Notes: generated by a model from the letters alone, not told the origin. A DNA stretch of 64,000 nt from Sipunculus nudus (GCA_026874595.1 CM049312.1:56735429-56799428), one strand, 5' to 3'; positions 1 through 11,960 are shown, counted from the first letter of the stretch. A program made the numbers and translations.

Positions 1-159
1 TTTGACACAAGGACGTCAGGGACTCCACCATTGTACACCATGGCTTCTGCTTCTGTCAACGTCTGACAGCATAGTCCTACAGCACCATGCTCTATCTGTA
101 AAAGATATAAATATCATCTCTCAGAACCTGACTTTACTGAATATTGCACCTTTGATTAA

Positions 160-1204
160 CTAGAATATGGGTAGTTGACAAGCGACTACGTTTATCCTCC
201 GAAATCAAGAGTAGGACCGGTGAAGCGAGGCATGGATTGAGTGGCAAGGGGAAATAGAGTGAGATGTATTCGCATGGATGTCTGCAGCCAAAATGTGTAT
301 GTAGGTTGCGTCACCTACCACAATTCCAGAAAGCTGTCCAAGTTTTATACATATGCAAAATTTTAGGCAGAAAAGTCAAACCACTACATGTATATGAGTG
401 ATTTTATCCCACAGCAGACAAACAGAAGGACTTGTGCAAAAATGGTGGCAGGTGGAGTCATTAATTTTGTGTATGATTAAAAGATATGTGAGATCTATAC
501 ACATGCAAAATTTCAGGGGGATATGTCCAACCACTGCCAAGATATGAGTGATTTTAGCCCATGGCAGACAAACAGACGGAAGCTGTGCAAAAATGGTTGC
601 AGGTGGCCCCTCCAGTTTTGTGTATGATAAAAAGCTATGTCAGATCTATACACATGCAAAATTTTGGCCTAATCGGTCAAACGGTTCCTGAGAATATGAG
701 CTTGGATGTCTGCAGCGTAAACTAGAATGTAGGTGGTGCCACCTGTCATAAAATCAAGAAAGCTGTCCAGGATGTATAAACACGCAAAATTTTTCAGGCA
801 GATAAGTCATACCACTTCAGAGATATGAGTTATTTTAAACCAAGGCAGATGAACAGATGGACATTGTGAAACATGGTTGCAGGTGGCACCACCATTTTTT
901 GTGTATGTTATAAAGCTATCCAAGGGCTACATTTGTACAAAATTTTTTTCCTGATCGGTCAACTAGTTCCCTTAGATATGTGGGTTTCTGTATGGAAACA
1001 GATGCACAAAAGGACGCTGGGCAGGGAGGAAAGGTCAGAGGTCAACGCAAATAGGTTAGGCACCAGTTCACATGTGACCCGATAATTGGTGTAAGTTTCG
1101 GAAAAATCTGTCAATTAGTCTCAGAGAAGGTCTCAGGAAACGAACGTGGCGGCAGCGGAACCTTGTTAAAAACATAGTATCCACCAAAACTTCCTTTAGG
1201 CAGA
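160..1204 (-). mobile_element. Helitron-like non-autonomous element, copy 1
   Basis: Read on the minus strand, the copy starts near 1204 with TCTGCC preceded by A and contains the family's 5' hairpin region. It runs through tandem 'catatctc..gg' units and ends in a short hairpin (TAGTCGC..loop..CAACTA, plus-strand 172-188), then CTAG at 163-160 followed by T. A 3' hairpin some 8-12 nt before CTRR, with insertion between A and T, is the Helitron signature. The same ends occur at 17637-19050 and 55728-55756. No Rep/helicase coding is visible, so it is non-autonomous. The exact 5' boundary is uncertain because copies also share TTATTG just outside it. Confidence 0.6.
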
Positions 1205-1644
1205 TACAATAAAGCTGTCAAAAATGATACACTTAGGTGTTATGTGGGACATAAAAAATATAAAATGGCATAAATCTATGTGCAGTAAAAAATGTATAAA
1301 ATCAACTAAAAATTATAATCATTTTATTTACAGAGGTCATTTTCCTTTTCACCAAAAATTTTTATGATTTAAACTCTCACAAACATAAAGCCAAAAGGTT
1401 ACCAACCTTAACAGCTTGGCACTAAACATGAAACACTAATTTTTAAGCTATTCAGTATTCGTTTTAATTTTCGATTAAAATTTTATTTCTGAGCGTGTTA
1501 AGAATATGGTCTGCATTCTAGGACATGAAAATATAAAGAAAACTGCCTCTTCTCATTTCTTATTTTACTTCCTATGTTTCCCTGCAGATGTCCCTTCACC
1601 GATTTCACCTATTATAACATGAACTACCACTGAATATCAGAAGT

Positions 1645-1722
1645 GGCTTGAATTGGGAATCGAACCTACAATCTCTAGACTAGGAGTAGGAGCCCTACAC
1701 CCTATCGAGCCGTGAACACGAG
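1645..1722 (-). repeat. tRNA-derived sequence, probable SINE head or tRNA pseudogene
   Basis: The minus strand carries a good RNA polymerase III B box (GGTTCGATTCC, plus-strand 1656-1666). About 45 nt upstream is an A-box-like stretch (GGCTCGATAGGG). The spacing and a T-arm-like stem fit a tRNA. I could not fold a convincing acceptor stem or assign an anticodon, so a SINE head or degenerate tRNA is more likely than a functional tRNA. Confidence 0.4.
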
Positions 1723-2039
1723 ATACCAGCAGGGGTGGATTTTGTTCATTTATAGCTGCCATTGAAAATGTGGAACCATTTAGTATTTGAACAGGAGAAT
1801 TAAGGCCCCCCCCTCTGCTCTGGCGGAGAACCCAGGTTCCTCCTCTAATATAATAAACTCCAGTAATGAGCAAAATGAATTGTGGGAATTTCTCAGGAAG
1901 AAACGATGCATCGGCCTTTGTCAGGAAACAATAATTTATTCGACATCCGTTTTGCATTAGGGGACATGAAGACCAGATTAATGACAACTGCCTTAATTTC
2001 TAATTCTATTTTTATGTATTTTAATCAATTTTGCTTTAC

Positions 2040-2240
2040 CTGCATTTTACCTAAAGCTGGACATTTGTGAGCTTTCGCATGAGGCCTCACGCTGACCCCT
2101 GGGAACCTTTGCATCATTACACTCATCTTATTCAAGTTGTTGTCCATCTTATCCAAGTCCACCAGCAGTGCCGGGGTGTCTATTTCTTCTATTTTCGCCC
2201 CAATCGCGCAAGGCGCAGGTGGTTTCCACTGACCTTCCAT
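2040..2240 (-). CDS. D-threonine aldolase / D-serine dehydratase-like protein, first coding exon (partial gene)
   Basis: This encodes 67 residues from MEGQWKPP up to ...LGKMQ, ending at a GTAAAG donor in phase 0. The stretch IDTPALLVDLDKM followed by RPHAKAHKCP is the hallmark N-terminus of fold-type III (alanine-racemase-N) D-threonine aldolases and eukaryotic D-serine dehydratases. In that family the first lysine of the RPHxKxHK motif forms the PLP Schiff base. The enzyme would cleave or dehydrate D-hydroxy-amino acids. The frame stays open upstream to ATGs at 2351 and 2408, so a longer, possibly mitochondrial, N-terminus cannot be excluded. The next exon is not in 1-2039 and must lie left of the window. 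Family assignment is strong; substrate is unknown. Confidence 0.82.
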
Positions 2241-2408
2241 TGTCGACAGCGTATTGCAATACAAAGAAAATGTTTTGATTTTATGCTGCAACGTGTAAAC
2301 GTTCTGTGTGCAATTTGGTTTTAGTATATTCTTAAAAAGTGTTGAAAACATCGGCAAGCTGTGTTCATCGCATCCACAGCAGGGCAACCCCGGTTGTATT
2401 GCATTCAC

Positions 2409-2670
2409 AAACGTTCGGTTGTCTGTTTGTCATCTATAAAACGAATTCGGGCGCTCATTAGTGAATGAATGAAACCCTCGCTTTGAGCTAATTTGTGTGG
2501 GGATTTCCTTTTTATCTCATTTTGAGCGAGTCTCACCTGGGGGATAGCCAGTTCAGTTGTTGAGTGATTAGCACCTGATAAATCGCCGTCTCAAAACTGG
2601 GCACCAAGAGCCTTTATCAGTTGACGACAAGACAAGATAGCAAGTGGGCTTTTTAATTTCCCAATCAGGT
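2409..2670 (+). promoter_or_regulatory. candidate divergent promoter and plus-strand 5' noncoding exon
   Basis: This stretch is more GC-balanced than its surroundings and lies directly upstream of the minus-strand aldolase-like exon. A clean splice donor, ATCAG|GTGAGTT, occurs on the plus strand at about 2668. The 2540-2668 segment could therefore be a noncoding first exon transcribed divergently, perhaps joined to the acceptor at 26045. No TATA box is obvious. The inference rests on position and the donor only. Confidence 0.25.
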
Positions 2671-4504
2671 GAGTTTATCAAATATTAGGGCAACCTTTCA
2701 GTGACTTTTGTAATCTTGATCTTGAAATCAGTTTGTGAGAAGATGAAATTGAGTGGGTGATTGCCAAGTCGCGCTCAGTCAAGCGTGACGCGTGAGTTAC
2801 TGTGCAAACATAATGCATGAATAGCACGCACAAAAGAATTTGATTTGATACCAAAAAAATCTACGTAATAAAAATATATTAATTTAAGGAGTTGCGTGTG
2901 TATCAGCAGTTAATTTTAAGTACCCTAAATAAACAGCTTTGATAATTGTAAAACTATATAGATATAGTTTAATTAAGTATAAAAATTTAATTTAAAAAGG
3001 ATATGAAAAGGTTTTCTAATTTGTTCCCTCATCCTACACATAAGGTAAGGTACAGTGAAACTCTGGGTTTCAGACACCAATCTTGGCTGGACACCCAACG
3101 TAACAGACATCACCAAACATTTTTACTACTGAAAGAACTCCTGGGGGGGGGGGGGGGGGCAGACAGCCCTCTATTGATAACAACAGACACTTTTAGTCCA
3201 CCCAGCAGGTAAAATCACCCCGTGCTAATAAACCAACAAATGGCTGCCTTGACCAGGAAAATAATAATAATATAAATATAAGTTATATATTAATGAATAT
3301 ACATGTTGAAAATAATATAATTATAGTATAAAATATCTCAAGAATTGTATGGTGCTCTATAAGTTTCTTGAGCTACAGTTCTACACTGATTGTCATTTTC
3401 ATTGAATTTGATACAAAAGGATGTTCAGAATACCAATACAATTCATTTCTATTTGAACCATGAATGACTGATATTAAAAGCATCAAAGCACACTGGATAT
3501 GTCCAGAGGACTGCACATTTTTGTAGGGAGAATATTTTGTTGCATACATGAATAATTTGCATTTATAGTATTTGAGAAGACCGCTGCTCATTTCCTTCAC
3601 TGAGTCACGGGTGGACTTTTGTGTGCATGTGATTGTGATGCTTGCATGTAAATGAAGATAAGAAAAATGACTGTCTGAGCCTATATATGATTTATATGTT
3701 ATCACATGTATGATGTATCCACAAGAAAGACTACTATTTTACCCTCATAAATTATTTGTCAAAACTCTTGGTGGAGGTTTCATTGCCACATGTGAGGACT
3801 GTCAGCTTCCTAAAGACAAGATATCATGGGTTCACACCAGGCAGATAAAGACTTGCATAGTTTGTTTTTACATCCATGTAGCACAGGTGTGAACTGTGAT
3901 CTTTATGTTGTTTTGATTTACAACTGGAAGTATTTGGTACCAGCTGCCAGCTGGTCATCAGTAAAGACTAAGATTCAAAGATGACTGTCTGGTTGCTGTG
4001 ATTTTGTGTTGAAACTATCCCCCTGCTATTGCACATATGATAAAAGGTATACTGGTTCAATTTAATCATTTAATTTTTTCCAAGATACCAAAGATTTAAT
4101 CAGGATCAAGATATCTTAAATTTGTGTCCTAAGAAAAAAATGAGCATGAGAGAGTGAGAGCATGAATGCAGCTATCATTTACATTTAACAAAACATCATG
4201 GCCAGCACATTATCAGGACCAGAAATGCTGCAGCTGATAGCTATGTTACCCTGGGTTACATTTCAAGGTGTCAATCAACACTCATAAATCATGTGGACAA
4301 CAATAGAATGTGTTGTTTTCTCAGGACATTGCAGTTTTGTATAAGGTATATACATTATACAGTTGTTGCATGCAGTTTTATTCCAATAGAAAACATATTT
4401 TTATTGAAATTGTTAATTCATGTTTTATTATTTGAATGTACTATAAAAATACATATGTAAGTATATATAATATTATGTGTGTACTTCAATATTATATAGT
4501 TTAA

Positions 4505-4505
<1 letters not shown>
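2671..4505. other. no gene seen; AT-rich intergenic or intronic sequence
   Basis: Reading both strands gives only short chance ORFs. Notable content is a 17-base G run (3143-3159) and AT-rich low-complexity sequence. Confidence 0.5.
3143..3159 (+). repeat. poly-G homopolymer run
   Basis: An uninterrupted run of 17 G. Its length in the assembly should be treated as approximate. Confidence 0.9.
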
Positions 4506-4560
<55 letters not shown>

Positions 4561-4738
4561 TGAAACCTGGTTGTGTTTAAGTTGAAGGGACCCTTAGAAA
4601 ACTTCGACACATCCGAGGTTCAACACAAGCAGGTTTTATTTGGTAATAATTTAACTAATGTTGTCCCAAATATTGAGTCTGTCACTTCAACAAAGGCGGG
4701 GTATTTCACTTAAGTGAGTTCGACACAACAAGGTTTCA

Positions 4739-4800
<62 letters not shown>
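4506..4800. repeat. (AT)n microsatellite interrupted by a MITE
   Basis: Two perfect AT blocks of about 50 bp each flank the 184-bp element at 4558-4741. The simplest reading is that a TA-targeting transposon inserted into one longer AT array. Confidence 0.9.
4558..4741. mobile_element. Tc1/mariner-superfamily MITE
   Basis: The left end reads CAGTGAAACCTGGTTGTG. The right end is its near-perfect inverted repeat (..CACAACAAGGTTTCACTG). Both ends abut TA, the target duplication of the superfamily. At 184 bp it is too short for a transposase and contains no ORF, so it is a non-autonomous MITE. The (AT)n surroundings make the exact TA pair ambiguous. Confidence 0.85.
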
Positions 4801-4802
<2 letters not shown>

Positions 4803-5037
4803 AGTCTTCATGTTTGACATATATTGTGGATGAGTATCTGTGGGAGGATGACCTCACAAATATTGTGCAACATGAACGTGACCCAAGGGAAAATAAATAT
4901 AAACTTCCTAATGAAGTATTTGAACGTGTTACAGTGTGGCAGATGTGTTTAATGTATAAATAATGTTATTTATGGATAAATGTTTCAACACATACTCGTA
5001 GCAGAAAAAAATATATTGTTGGTACAGTACCCCATTA

Positions 5038-5269
5038 GGCAAAAAAAAAATTAGGTTTGGTTCTCAGGCATTTTTTTTCATAAATCAAATGTGTGTGTGT
5101 TTTTTTTGTATGTTTTGATAAAAATATCAAATGATAAGGGACAAGCTTGATAATAACAGAATTATTTTGCTAAACAAGTAAAAGCAAAATTGATTTCTAT
5201 TTGAAAACAAAATAAAAATTTTTTGATGTGGGGCGGTGCCTGAGAACCACACCTTTTATTTTTTGGGGC
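5038..5269. mobile_element. Harbinger-like MITE, copy A
   Basis: The terminal inverted repeats begin GGCAAAAAA and contain GGTTCTCAGGCA. The right arm reads TGCCTGAGAACC and ends in GGGGC. Flanks are TTA on the left and TAA on the right, fitting the TWA target preference of PIF/Harbinger elements. Related copies lie at 5830-6105 and 51430-51769. The poly-A stretch and internal divergence suggest an older copy. Confidence 0.7.
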
Positions 5270-5325
5270 TAAATATTTCTAAAAGTTTACCTATTAAGCA
5301 GATAAATGTAAAAATAAAAAAAATG

Positions 5326-6530
5326 AGAAAACTTTTAATATAATATCCATGAATGTCAGAGGGCTTAGGAAATACGACAAGAGAAGGAAAATATTAAACT
5401 GGTTCTATAAACATGGATATGATAGTGGTGTAGGATTCATTCAAGAATCGCATAGTGATGAACATATTGTTAACTATTGGACAAAACAGTGGAGAAGACC
5501 TGTTTATTTCTCACATGGGACAACCTCGAGTCGAGGTGTTTTGGTAATTGTTGGAGAAAAGCTAGATTTTAAATGTGAAGAGGTTGTGGTTGATACAAAT
5601 GGTAGATATATTTTGTTGAAATGTTATATTCATGTATGCCTCACCTTACTCTGTAATACATATGTGCCAAATACCGAGTCAGAACAAACTAAGTATTTTT
5701 AGAGTTTACAGAATGAAATAAAAAACCTTGCTCTAGATGCTGACATAAAAATTATAATAGGTGGAGATTTTAACATATGTATGGAAAAGATTGATTCAGA
5801 TGGGGGAAAACTTAAAGCTCAAGCTATTAGGCCAAAAAAAATAAAAGGTATGGTTCTCAGGCACCGCCCGCGTCAATTTTAACCCCCCGCATCAAAAATT
5901 TTTATTTTGATTTTTATCTTTCAAGAAGATAAATAATACAATTTATATAGTGTTTAGCAAAAAATTTGTTATTTTCATGCTTTTTTCTGATTATATGACA
6001 TTTTTATCGAAACATCCAAAAAAAGGTCAAAAATAAAATACCGCCCGCCCGCACTGATTTCTGAAAAAAAGTGCCTGAGAACCATACCTTATTTTTTTTT
6101 TGGCCTTAAGCATGTACAATCAGTTAAGGCGCTATTTGACCTTGTAGATATTTGGAGAATAAGAAACCCTGACATTGAAAGATATACATAAAGAAGTTTT
6201 TTTCCCATTGACCCAACGGGGGTTAGATTATTTCTTTGTTTCTGATCAAATTCAGGCATGTTGTAACAGCTGATATAATTTCTTCAATTAACACAGATCA
6301 TTCTTCAATAGAGATAAAATTACAGCTGCTTAAGGACAAGCATATTGGAAGTTAAATAATTCACTGTTAGCTGATGAGAATTATGTCAAAGAATTAAAAA
6401 GCAAGATTTCTGAATGGAAAGAAAATACTTCATTTCATAATTCTGCTACACGTTGGGAATACATCAAATACAGAATAAGGCAGTTGCATCTGGTAATCAG
6501 AAGTAATTAGTTGCAGGCAGGAAGTCCACT
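5326..6530 (+). pseudogene. decayed L1/Tx1-type LINE ORF2, endonuclease domain
   Basis: From about 5326 the translation reads NVRGLRKYDKRRKIL, then FIQESHSDEHI, FSHGTTSSRGV and GRYILLKC. After a stop near 5701 comes IIIGGDFNICMEKIDSDGG. These are the ordered motifs of the AP-type endonuclease of L1/Tx1-clade non-LTR retrotransposons. The ORF is then split by a 276-bp MITE (5830-6105). It resumes with DLVDIWRIRNPDIE and an NTDHSSIEI segment, the SDHS-like endonuclease end, with stops and frameshifts. No intact reverse transcriptase follows. It is a dead, 5'-fragment-only copy. Confidence 0.75.
5830..6105. mobile_element. Harbinger-like MITE, copy B, inside the LINE remnant
   Basis: A 276-bp element begins GGCCAAAAAAAATAAAAGGT and ends with the inverted counterpart ..ACCTTATTTTTTTTTTGGCC. 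It is flanked by a perfect 3-bp TTA duplication (5827-5829 and 6106-6108). It interrupts the LINE endonuclease frame between the GGDFN and DIWR motifs, so it inserted later than the LINE. Confidence 0.85.
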
Positions 6531-7574
6531 ATGAGTAATAAGGGTAGCATTGCAAAAGCGGTGATGGGAATAGATTTAGTGATAATGATTTGACTTGTAA
6601 ATTTTGATTATTCCAGGAGGTAAAGAATTTTACCTACAGATGTGTCATTAAATGAACTGGTAAAGTAGAGATATATTGATATTATTGTAAGGACATACCC
6701 ATGTAATGGGATATCTTTGTGATAGATTTGGAAGAGGAAATTAAGGATTATTATTTCCTGTCAGGTTTGTGTAGGTGATTTCTGTCAAGTTTAGTGTAAT
6801 TTTTTGCAGTCAATGGTTTTACATCTAGAGAAAAGGTTAAAGTAGCACCCATGACTTTGGTTTTATAACTAATTAGACTAGCAGGATACCTTTAATTCTG
6901 ACCTATGACTTTTTAGCCTGTACACAAAATGGTAGCCCCCATGTATGGTTTTGAAATATTAGCGAGATCAAGGTTTGATATTGAAGGGCACAGAAAAAGA
7001 CAGGAAAGGACTCGGAGGAGAGTGTGAAGGTTGAAATTTATCTGCAGAGAGAGTTTGTTTGGTATTTGATCAAAATCGTTTAAGTAGAAGCCGGAGGAAC
7101 ACTCTGGGGATGACCACGCCCTCATCTGTAAATCCTACTAGGATATGTCAAAATTTCAGCAAGGAAATAGTTAAAGACTAAATCTATACATATATATACC
7201 TCTGTCAGAATCGTGCTTAATATGGCATGGTCCACCATCACCATGGTTACATCCAAGATCAGTAGCCTCCTACTTCTTTGCTAAGACCCTTAAACAAGGT
7301 CTTAGCCACAAGTGTGCTTATGTCTACTGAGCATTACAAATGTTTACCAGATTTTAGTAACATCTGCGTGTGGTGGGTCCTAGTGACCTTAAACCCCTAT
7401 GTCATATGTGGTGTCCCCAGGGAGCTACCATAGGGAAGTTAATTGTAAATTCTTTAAACCTCCAATGTTTAACTTTTAAGATCTGCTTTGTCAGATGAAT
7501 GGCCCTAATACCAGTGAAGGAAGCTGACCCTGAGCAAAAATATGTTATTGTGGTTTAGAATATCTCCAAATTAA
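6531..7574. other. no gene seen
   Basis: No conserved protein motif, RNA gene or obvious repeat is visible on either strand. The left part may hold further unrecognisable LINE decay. Confidence 0.4.
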
Positions 7575-9060
7575 TTGTTTTTAGCTCAGCTGACTATAAG
7601 TCATCTGAGCTATAGTCGTTGTCCATTGTCCGTCGTCCGTCCGTCTGTCCGTCCGTCTGTCCGTCCGTCCGTAGATGTGGCACGTTTTGAAACCGTAAGA
7701 CCTAGGAATCCAAAATTCGGCATAATGTTAGATGTCCCCAAGATCTCCTACCAAGCCTAAAACTGGGTCTTTTCGACTTCGTTCCTTTGAGAAATTAAGG
7801 AAAAACCTCAATTTTTTATTAAAAACCTATTTTCACACTTCAGGACTGCCTAATATCAAAACCACTCATCTGTTTTTCCTCATATTTACCATAAATATTC
7901 CTCTGTATAGTTCCTATGTACATTCAAGAAATTATGTCTGTATTATATAATTTAAAAAAGTTATTGACCCAAACATAATGCATTTTGTAAAAAATCAGGA
8001 AAGATATTTGATCACTTAACACAAAACATGTTAAAGCTATGGACCTTTTTTCCAGTAATATAACTTTAATTAATCAAAATTAAATTGTATACCCAAAATT
8101 AGATGAAAATCTTTTAAATTTTTTAAAATATTAATAAAAATAAAAAATTGGTACCTTAAATTTTGCCCAACTTTGACCATGGCACGTTTTTTTCCTGTAA
8201 GTACTGTGGATTTAATTTTCACAGCATGTTTTTGTTACCTTTTCAACTGTTAACACCAAAAATTTGAAACCAGTTGATCAAAAACTGTAGATTTTATTCA
8301 AGTTTTCAAGCACCATGTAACATATTGTTTACATCAAGCTAGTGTTATGCAGTTTGCAAGAGCTCAGCTCCCCAGCTTCAGCTCTTAGTTCCTTAAATTG
8401 GGCATACAGCTAGATGTCTCCAAAATCCCCTACCATACCAAGAATTTGGTCACTATGACTTAATACCTTCAAGATATTAATGAAAAACTTCATTTTTCCA
8501 TTAAAAACCCATTGTTACACTTCAAGACTGCCTAATATCAAAACCACTGATCATAAATAATATACATATTTTTCATTCTCTATGCACATGCCAGAATGAT
8601 GTCAGTATTGCGTAATTGTTTTAAGTTATGGGCCCAAACATAATGATTTTTGTAAAAAATCAAGAAATATATTTACTCCCTTAACAAGGGGATTGCTGAA
8701 GCTAGAGATTTTTTGTCAGGGATGTAACATTATTTAATCAAGATTCAATTGAATACCCAAAATTAGTTATGAATTTTTCAAATTTTATAAATTTTATAAG
8801 TTATTAGTATAAATGTAAAATTAATAACTTTAATTTTGCCCAACTTTGACCATGGCACGTTTGTTTCCTGTGAGCACTGTTGATATAATTTTCATATCAT
8901 GCACACATAAGGATTTCAGCTTTTCAGTTTAGAAAGCTGAAAGAAATTGGCCAAAAATTGTAGCTTTTATAAATGTTTTTATGAGACCCTGTCAGACTTT
9001 GGCTCTCTCCAGCCCCTCTTGAGTCACCTGTATGTTGACCTTGTTGAACTTTCAGCAAAT
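7575..9060 (+). repeat. dispersed repeat with a ~680-bp internal tandem duplication
   Basis: It opens with TTAGCTCAGCTGACTATAAG and a (CCGTCCGTC)-rich block at 7627-7672. Two diverged copies of a ~680-bp unit follow. Landmarks recur: 'ACTGCCTAATATCAAAACCACT' near 7845 and 8527, and 'TTGCCCAACTTTGACCATGG' near 8163 and 8838. Related heads occur at about 29325 and 34730. No coding is visible. Confidence 0.7.
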
Positions 9061-10571
9061 TATGCATGCTTGAGGCGAGGCATACAGGGGAATCCAGGCA
9101 GCTTATGGCCAGCCACAGTTGATCCAGGTGTCCAACTCAACTCATCTAGTAGTTTTAACCAACTACATAACAATAAAAATAAATTAATAAAATTTTTATT
9201 GGTTTTTAATAAAAAATTAAAGAAAAATAGAAAAGGAATTTGTTAGTTTATAATAACAGGAAAATAACTTGCAGTTACTGATGATATAAGAATCTTGTAT
9301 CGATTGATAGAATGTCACGTATTCCAAATAACACCATGCAGTCACCTATGGTATTTTTCAGTTCAATTTTAATGATAAAGAAGTAAATCATATCATTCAT
9401 TACTAATCATTAGGGATCATATGATGGAAATTAATGATAGACAAAGATGCAGTTGATAATATTGATCTAGATTCCTACTGTGTCTAGTGTGTACATTGAT
9501 GTGAAATTAGTCCAAAATGAATTTATTACAGTTATTTTTTAATATAAATAAAAGCCATAAAACCAGGTACTTATGATCATTATTTAAATGTGTGAATTTT
9601 GTATATTCTGGATTCTCAACATCATTGTTTGGTGAAAACTGAATAAATACCAGTCATGGTGCGAATACTTTGTAATTGTATTTAAATACGAATATGATTA
9701 TGTACTCCATTATAAAATTTCTTGCATAAAGAATGGGAATTCAGGTAAAAATGAAAGTATATGAATACCAGTGCAAATACTTTCAAAATGTATTCATGAA
9801 TGCATTCATGAATATATTCTTCAATATTATTTTAATAATCATTTCAGTTATATTTCATTTTAAAAAATCATATGATTCTCTTATTAATTAAAAAAAAAAT
9901 AATATTTGGGACAATATTTGTAATTTTTTTTAATTAATAGTTAAACCCTTATATTATATATTCTGCTTATAAGTTATATGGCCAAGTCAAAATCTGTGTG
10001 ACAATAGCACTCCATTTGTTAATAAAATAAATGAAATCAATCCTCTTCCCTGTCTCCAAAGGTACTATCAAAAGCTAAACAACAACAACTCATAATACAG
10101 CTTATATTTATTACCACACAAAACCAGCATGTGCCTCATTTCTAAATAATATTTTTTTAACATATATAACAGCTGAGCGTCGTGACCCATAGGTCCCTTG
10201 TTTCTTATCTAAAACTCCACAAAATTTCTTTGAAATTTGCACTTAACCTTTTTGGCCAAAGTTGCAGACAACCTAAACAACAGAGAAACAAAACAAGCAG
10301 CTAATAATAATGATGATGATGATGATAGAAGCATTATACCTCATGCCATTTATTATGTATTAACTGTTCCATTGATCCTTGTCATGTAAAAACTCACATG
10401 TGGAAAACAAATCCTGTCACAGTGAACTATATACAAACATGACACAAGGTATGACAGATACTCTCAAATGCTTTGTCATTATAACAGTCTTTGGCGAAGA
10501 GAAGAAAAGAAATAATTTCTGTGAAAATAATTTACTTACAAAGTCTACAAGCAAATGAGTGCAGTTTTCAT
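9061..10571. other. no gene seen
   Basis: AT-rich sequence with a short (GAT)n run near 10310-10327 and A/T homopolymers. No convincing exon, RNA gene or transposon end was recognised. Confidence 0.4.
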
Positions 10572-11089
10572 TAGTGGTAGGAGTCGGTTCCTTTTTCATT
10601 ATCAATCATCGGTTTGAGCAAACCGATCGATGATCGATTATTAATCGGTTCTGACAAATATAAAGAAATATGCAATTATCTGTGAAACTGTACTTAATCT
10701 TACCCAGCCTGCATGTCTTAGTAATTCTACCTTAAGAATATTGCCTTTTTGATTTTCCTATTAATACTAAGCTATGCTATTCCAGGTATCATTTTAATGA
10801 ATTATAATAATCAAGAATTAAACCACAATTTATTAAGTCCTCCGTTCTCACATCTACCGTTTCATGCTAAGTTACATACAGGAGGTATTTGGGAACACAG
10901 ACTCATTATATGAAGTGGCAAATAATGTAAAAAAAAAGGAATCATTCTTGCCTCTAACATAAAGGCATTCTGGAAAAAAAAACAGTCATGATTATGATGT
11001 AATCGATAGTTGCCTTTGGTAATCGAGTGCTTGAAAGTGGCAGCATACCGACTGACTTTCGATAAAACTCGATGAATGGCCCATCACTA
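10572..11089. mobile_element. hAT-like MITE
   Basis: A 518-bp element begins TAGTGGTAGGAGTCGGTTCC and ends ..GGCCCATCACTA. Its ends and interior (ATCGATCATCGAT-type palindromes, 'AATTCTTGATTATTATAATTC'-like interior) match the element at 47588-48891. The 8-bp flanks are not identical here, so the duplication is decayed or the ends are slightly off. No transposase ORF is present. Confidence 0.7.
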
Positions 11090-11386
11090 CTGTTTCCTGA
11101 GTTAAAATGCATTCTTTCTGTAACAGAGGGTGACGGGTTAATTTCCCTGGGGTCACAGTCTCTTTAAATCTTTTAGTTGACACATGAGGGCACTGTGGTG
11201 CAGTTAATTCTTGCCTCAACACTATGAATGGGTAGCTGCACTTAATTTACCCAATTCACTTGCAGCAGACAAACGAATAGCACAGATATGTATGTTATTG
11301 TAGAAAAAGCCCTCCTTATATACACATACATAAGCCAAATTCCATATCCAGTGTAGAGAGATACGTGCTATAAAAAATTTATCGTA

Positions 11387-11960
11387 TCTGCCAAAACAGA
11401 GTTTTGTGGATACTATGTTTTCAGTTGCACGCCGCCTAGGTTTCTAGAGAACTATTCCGTAACCACTTGGCAGAGTTTTTTAAAATTTGGAATTATGATC
11501 AGGTCACGTGAACTGCTGCGCCCTCATTTTTGTTGACCTCTGACCTTTCCTCTCTTTTGTGTGTCTGTTTCCACACATAAACTGACATATCTAAGGAACC
11601 GTTTGACCGATCGGGAAAAAATTTGTGCACAAATGTAGCCCTTGGATAGCTTTATAACACAAATATGGTGGCGCCATCTGCAACCATTTTTGCCCAGTGT
11701 CCATCTGTTCATCTGCCTTGGGTTAAAATCAGTCATATCTCAGCAGTGGTTTGACTAATTCACCTGAAATTTGGCATGTGTATACATCCTGGATAGCTTT
11801 CTTGATATTGTGACAGGTGGCACTACATTCAGGTTCATGCTGCAGACATCCATTCATATATCTCCGGACTTGTTTGATGTACCTTCCTAAAAATTTGCAT
11901 GTATTTAGATCTTACATAGCTCTTATGGTATATTTACTGCAAACTTTTCAGTTAAATTTA
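11387..11960 (+). mobile_element. Helitron-like element, copy 2, 3'-truncated
   Basis: It starts A|TCTGCCAAAACAGAGTTTTG and the first 28 nt fold on themselves as in copy 3. A TGACCTCTGACCT direct repeat follows (11534-11546), then about two 'catatctc' tandem units carrying the conserved GGTGGCGCCA-type core. The 3' hairpin and CTAG end are missing, so the copy is truncated near 11960. Confidence 0.6.

Noticed and set aside
1645-1722. Functional tRNA gene
   Set aside because: Promoter boxes are present, but I could not form a full acceptor stem or assign an anticodon; kept only as a tRNA-derived repeat.
2067-2324. 85-codon plus-strand frame opposite the aldolase-like exon
   Set aside because: Antisense shadow of the minus-strand coding exon, which has clear family motifs.
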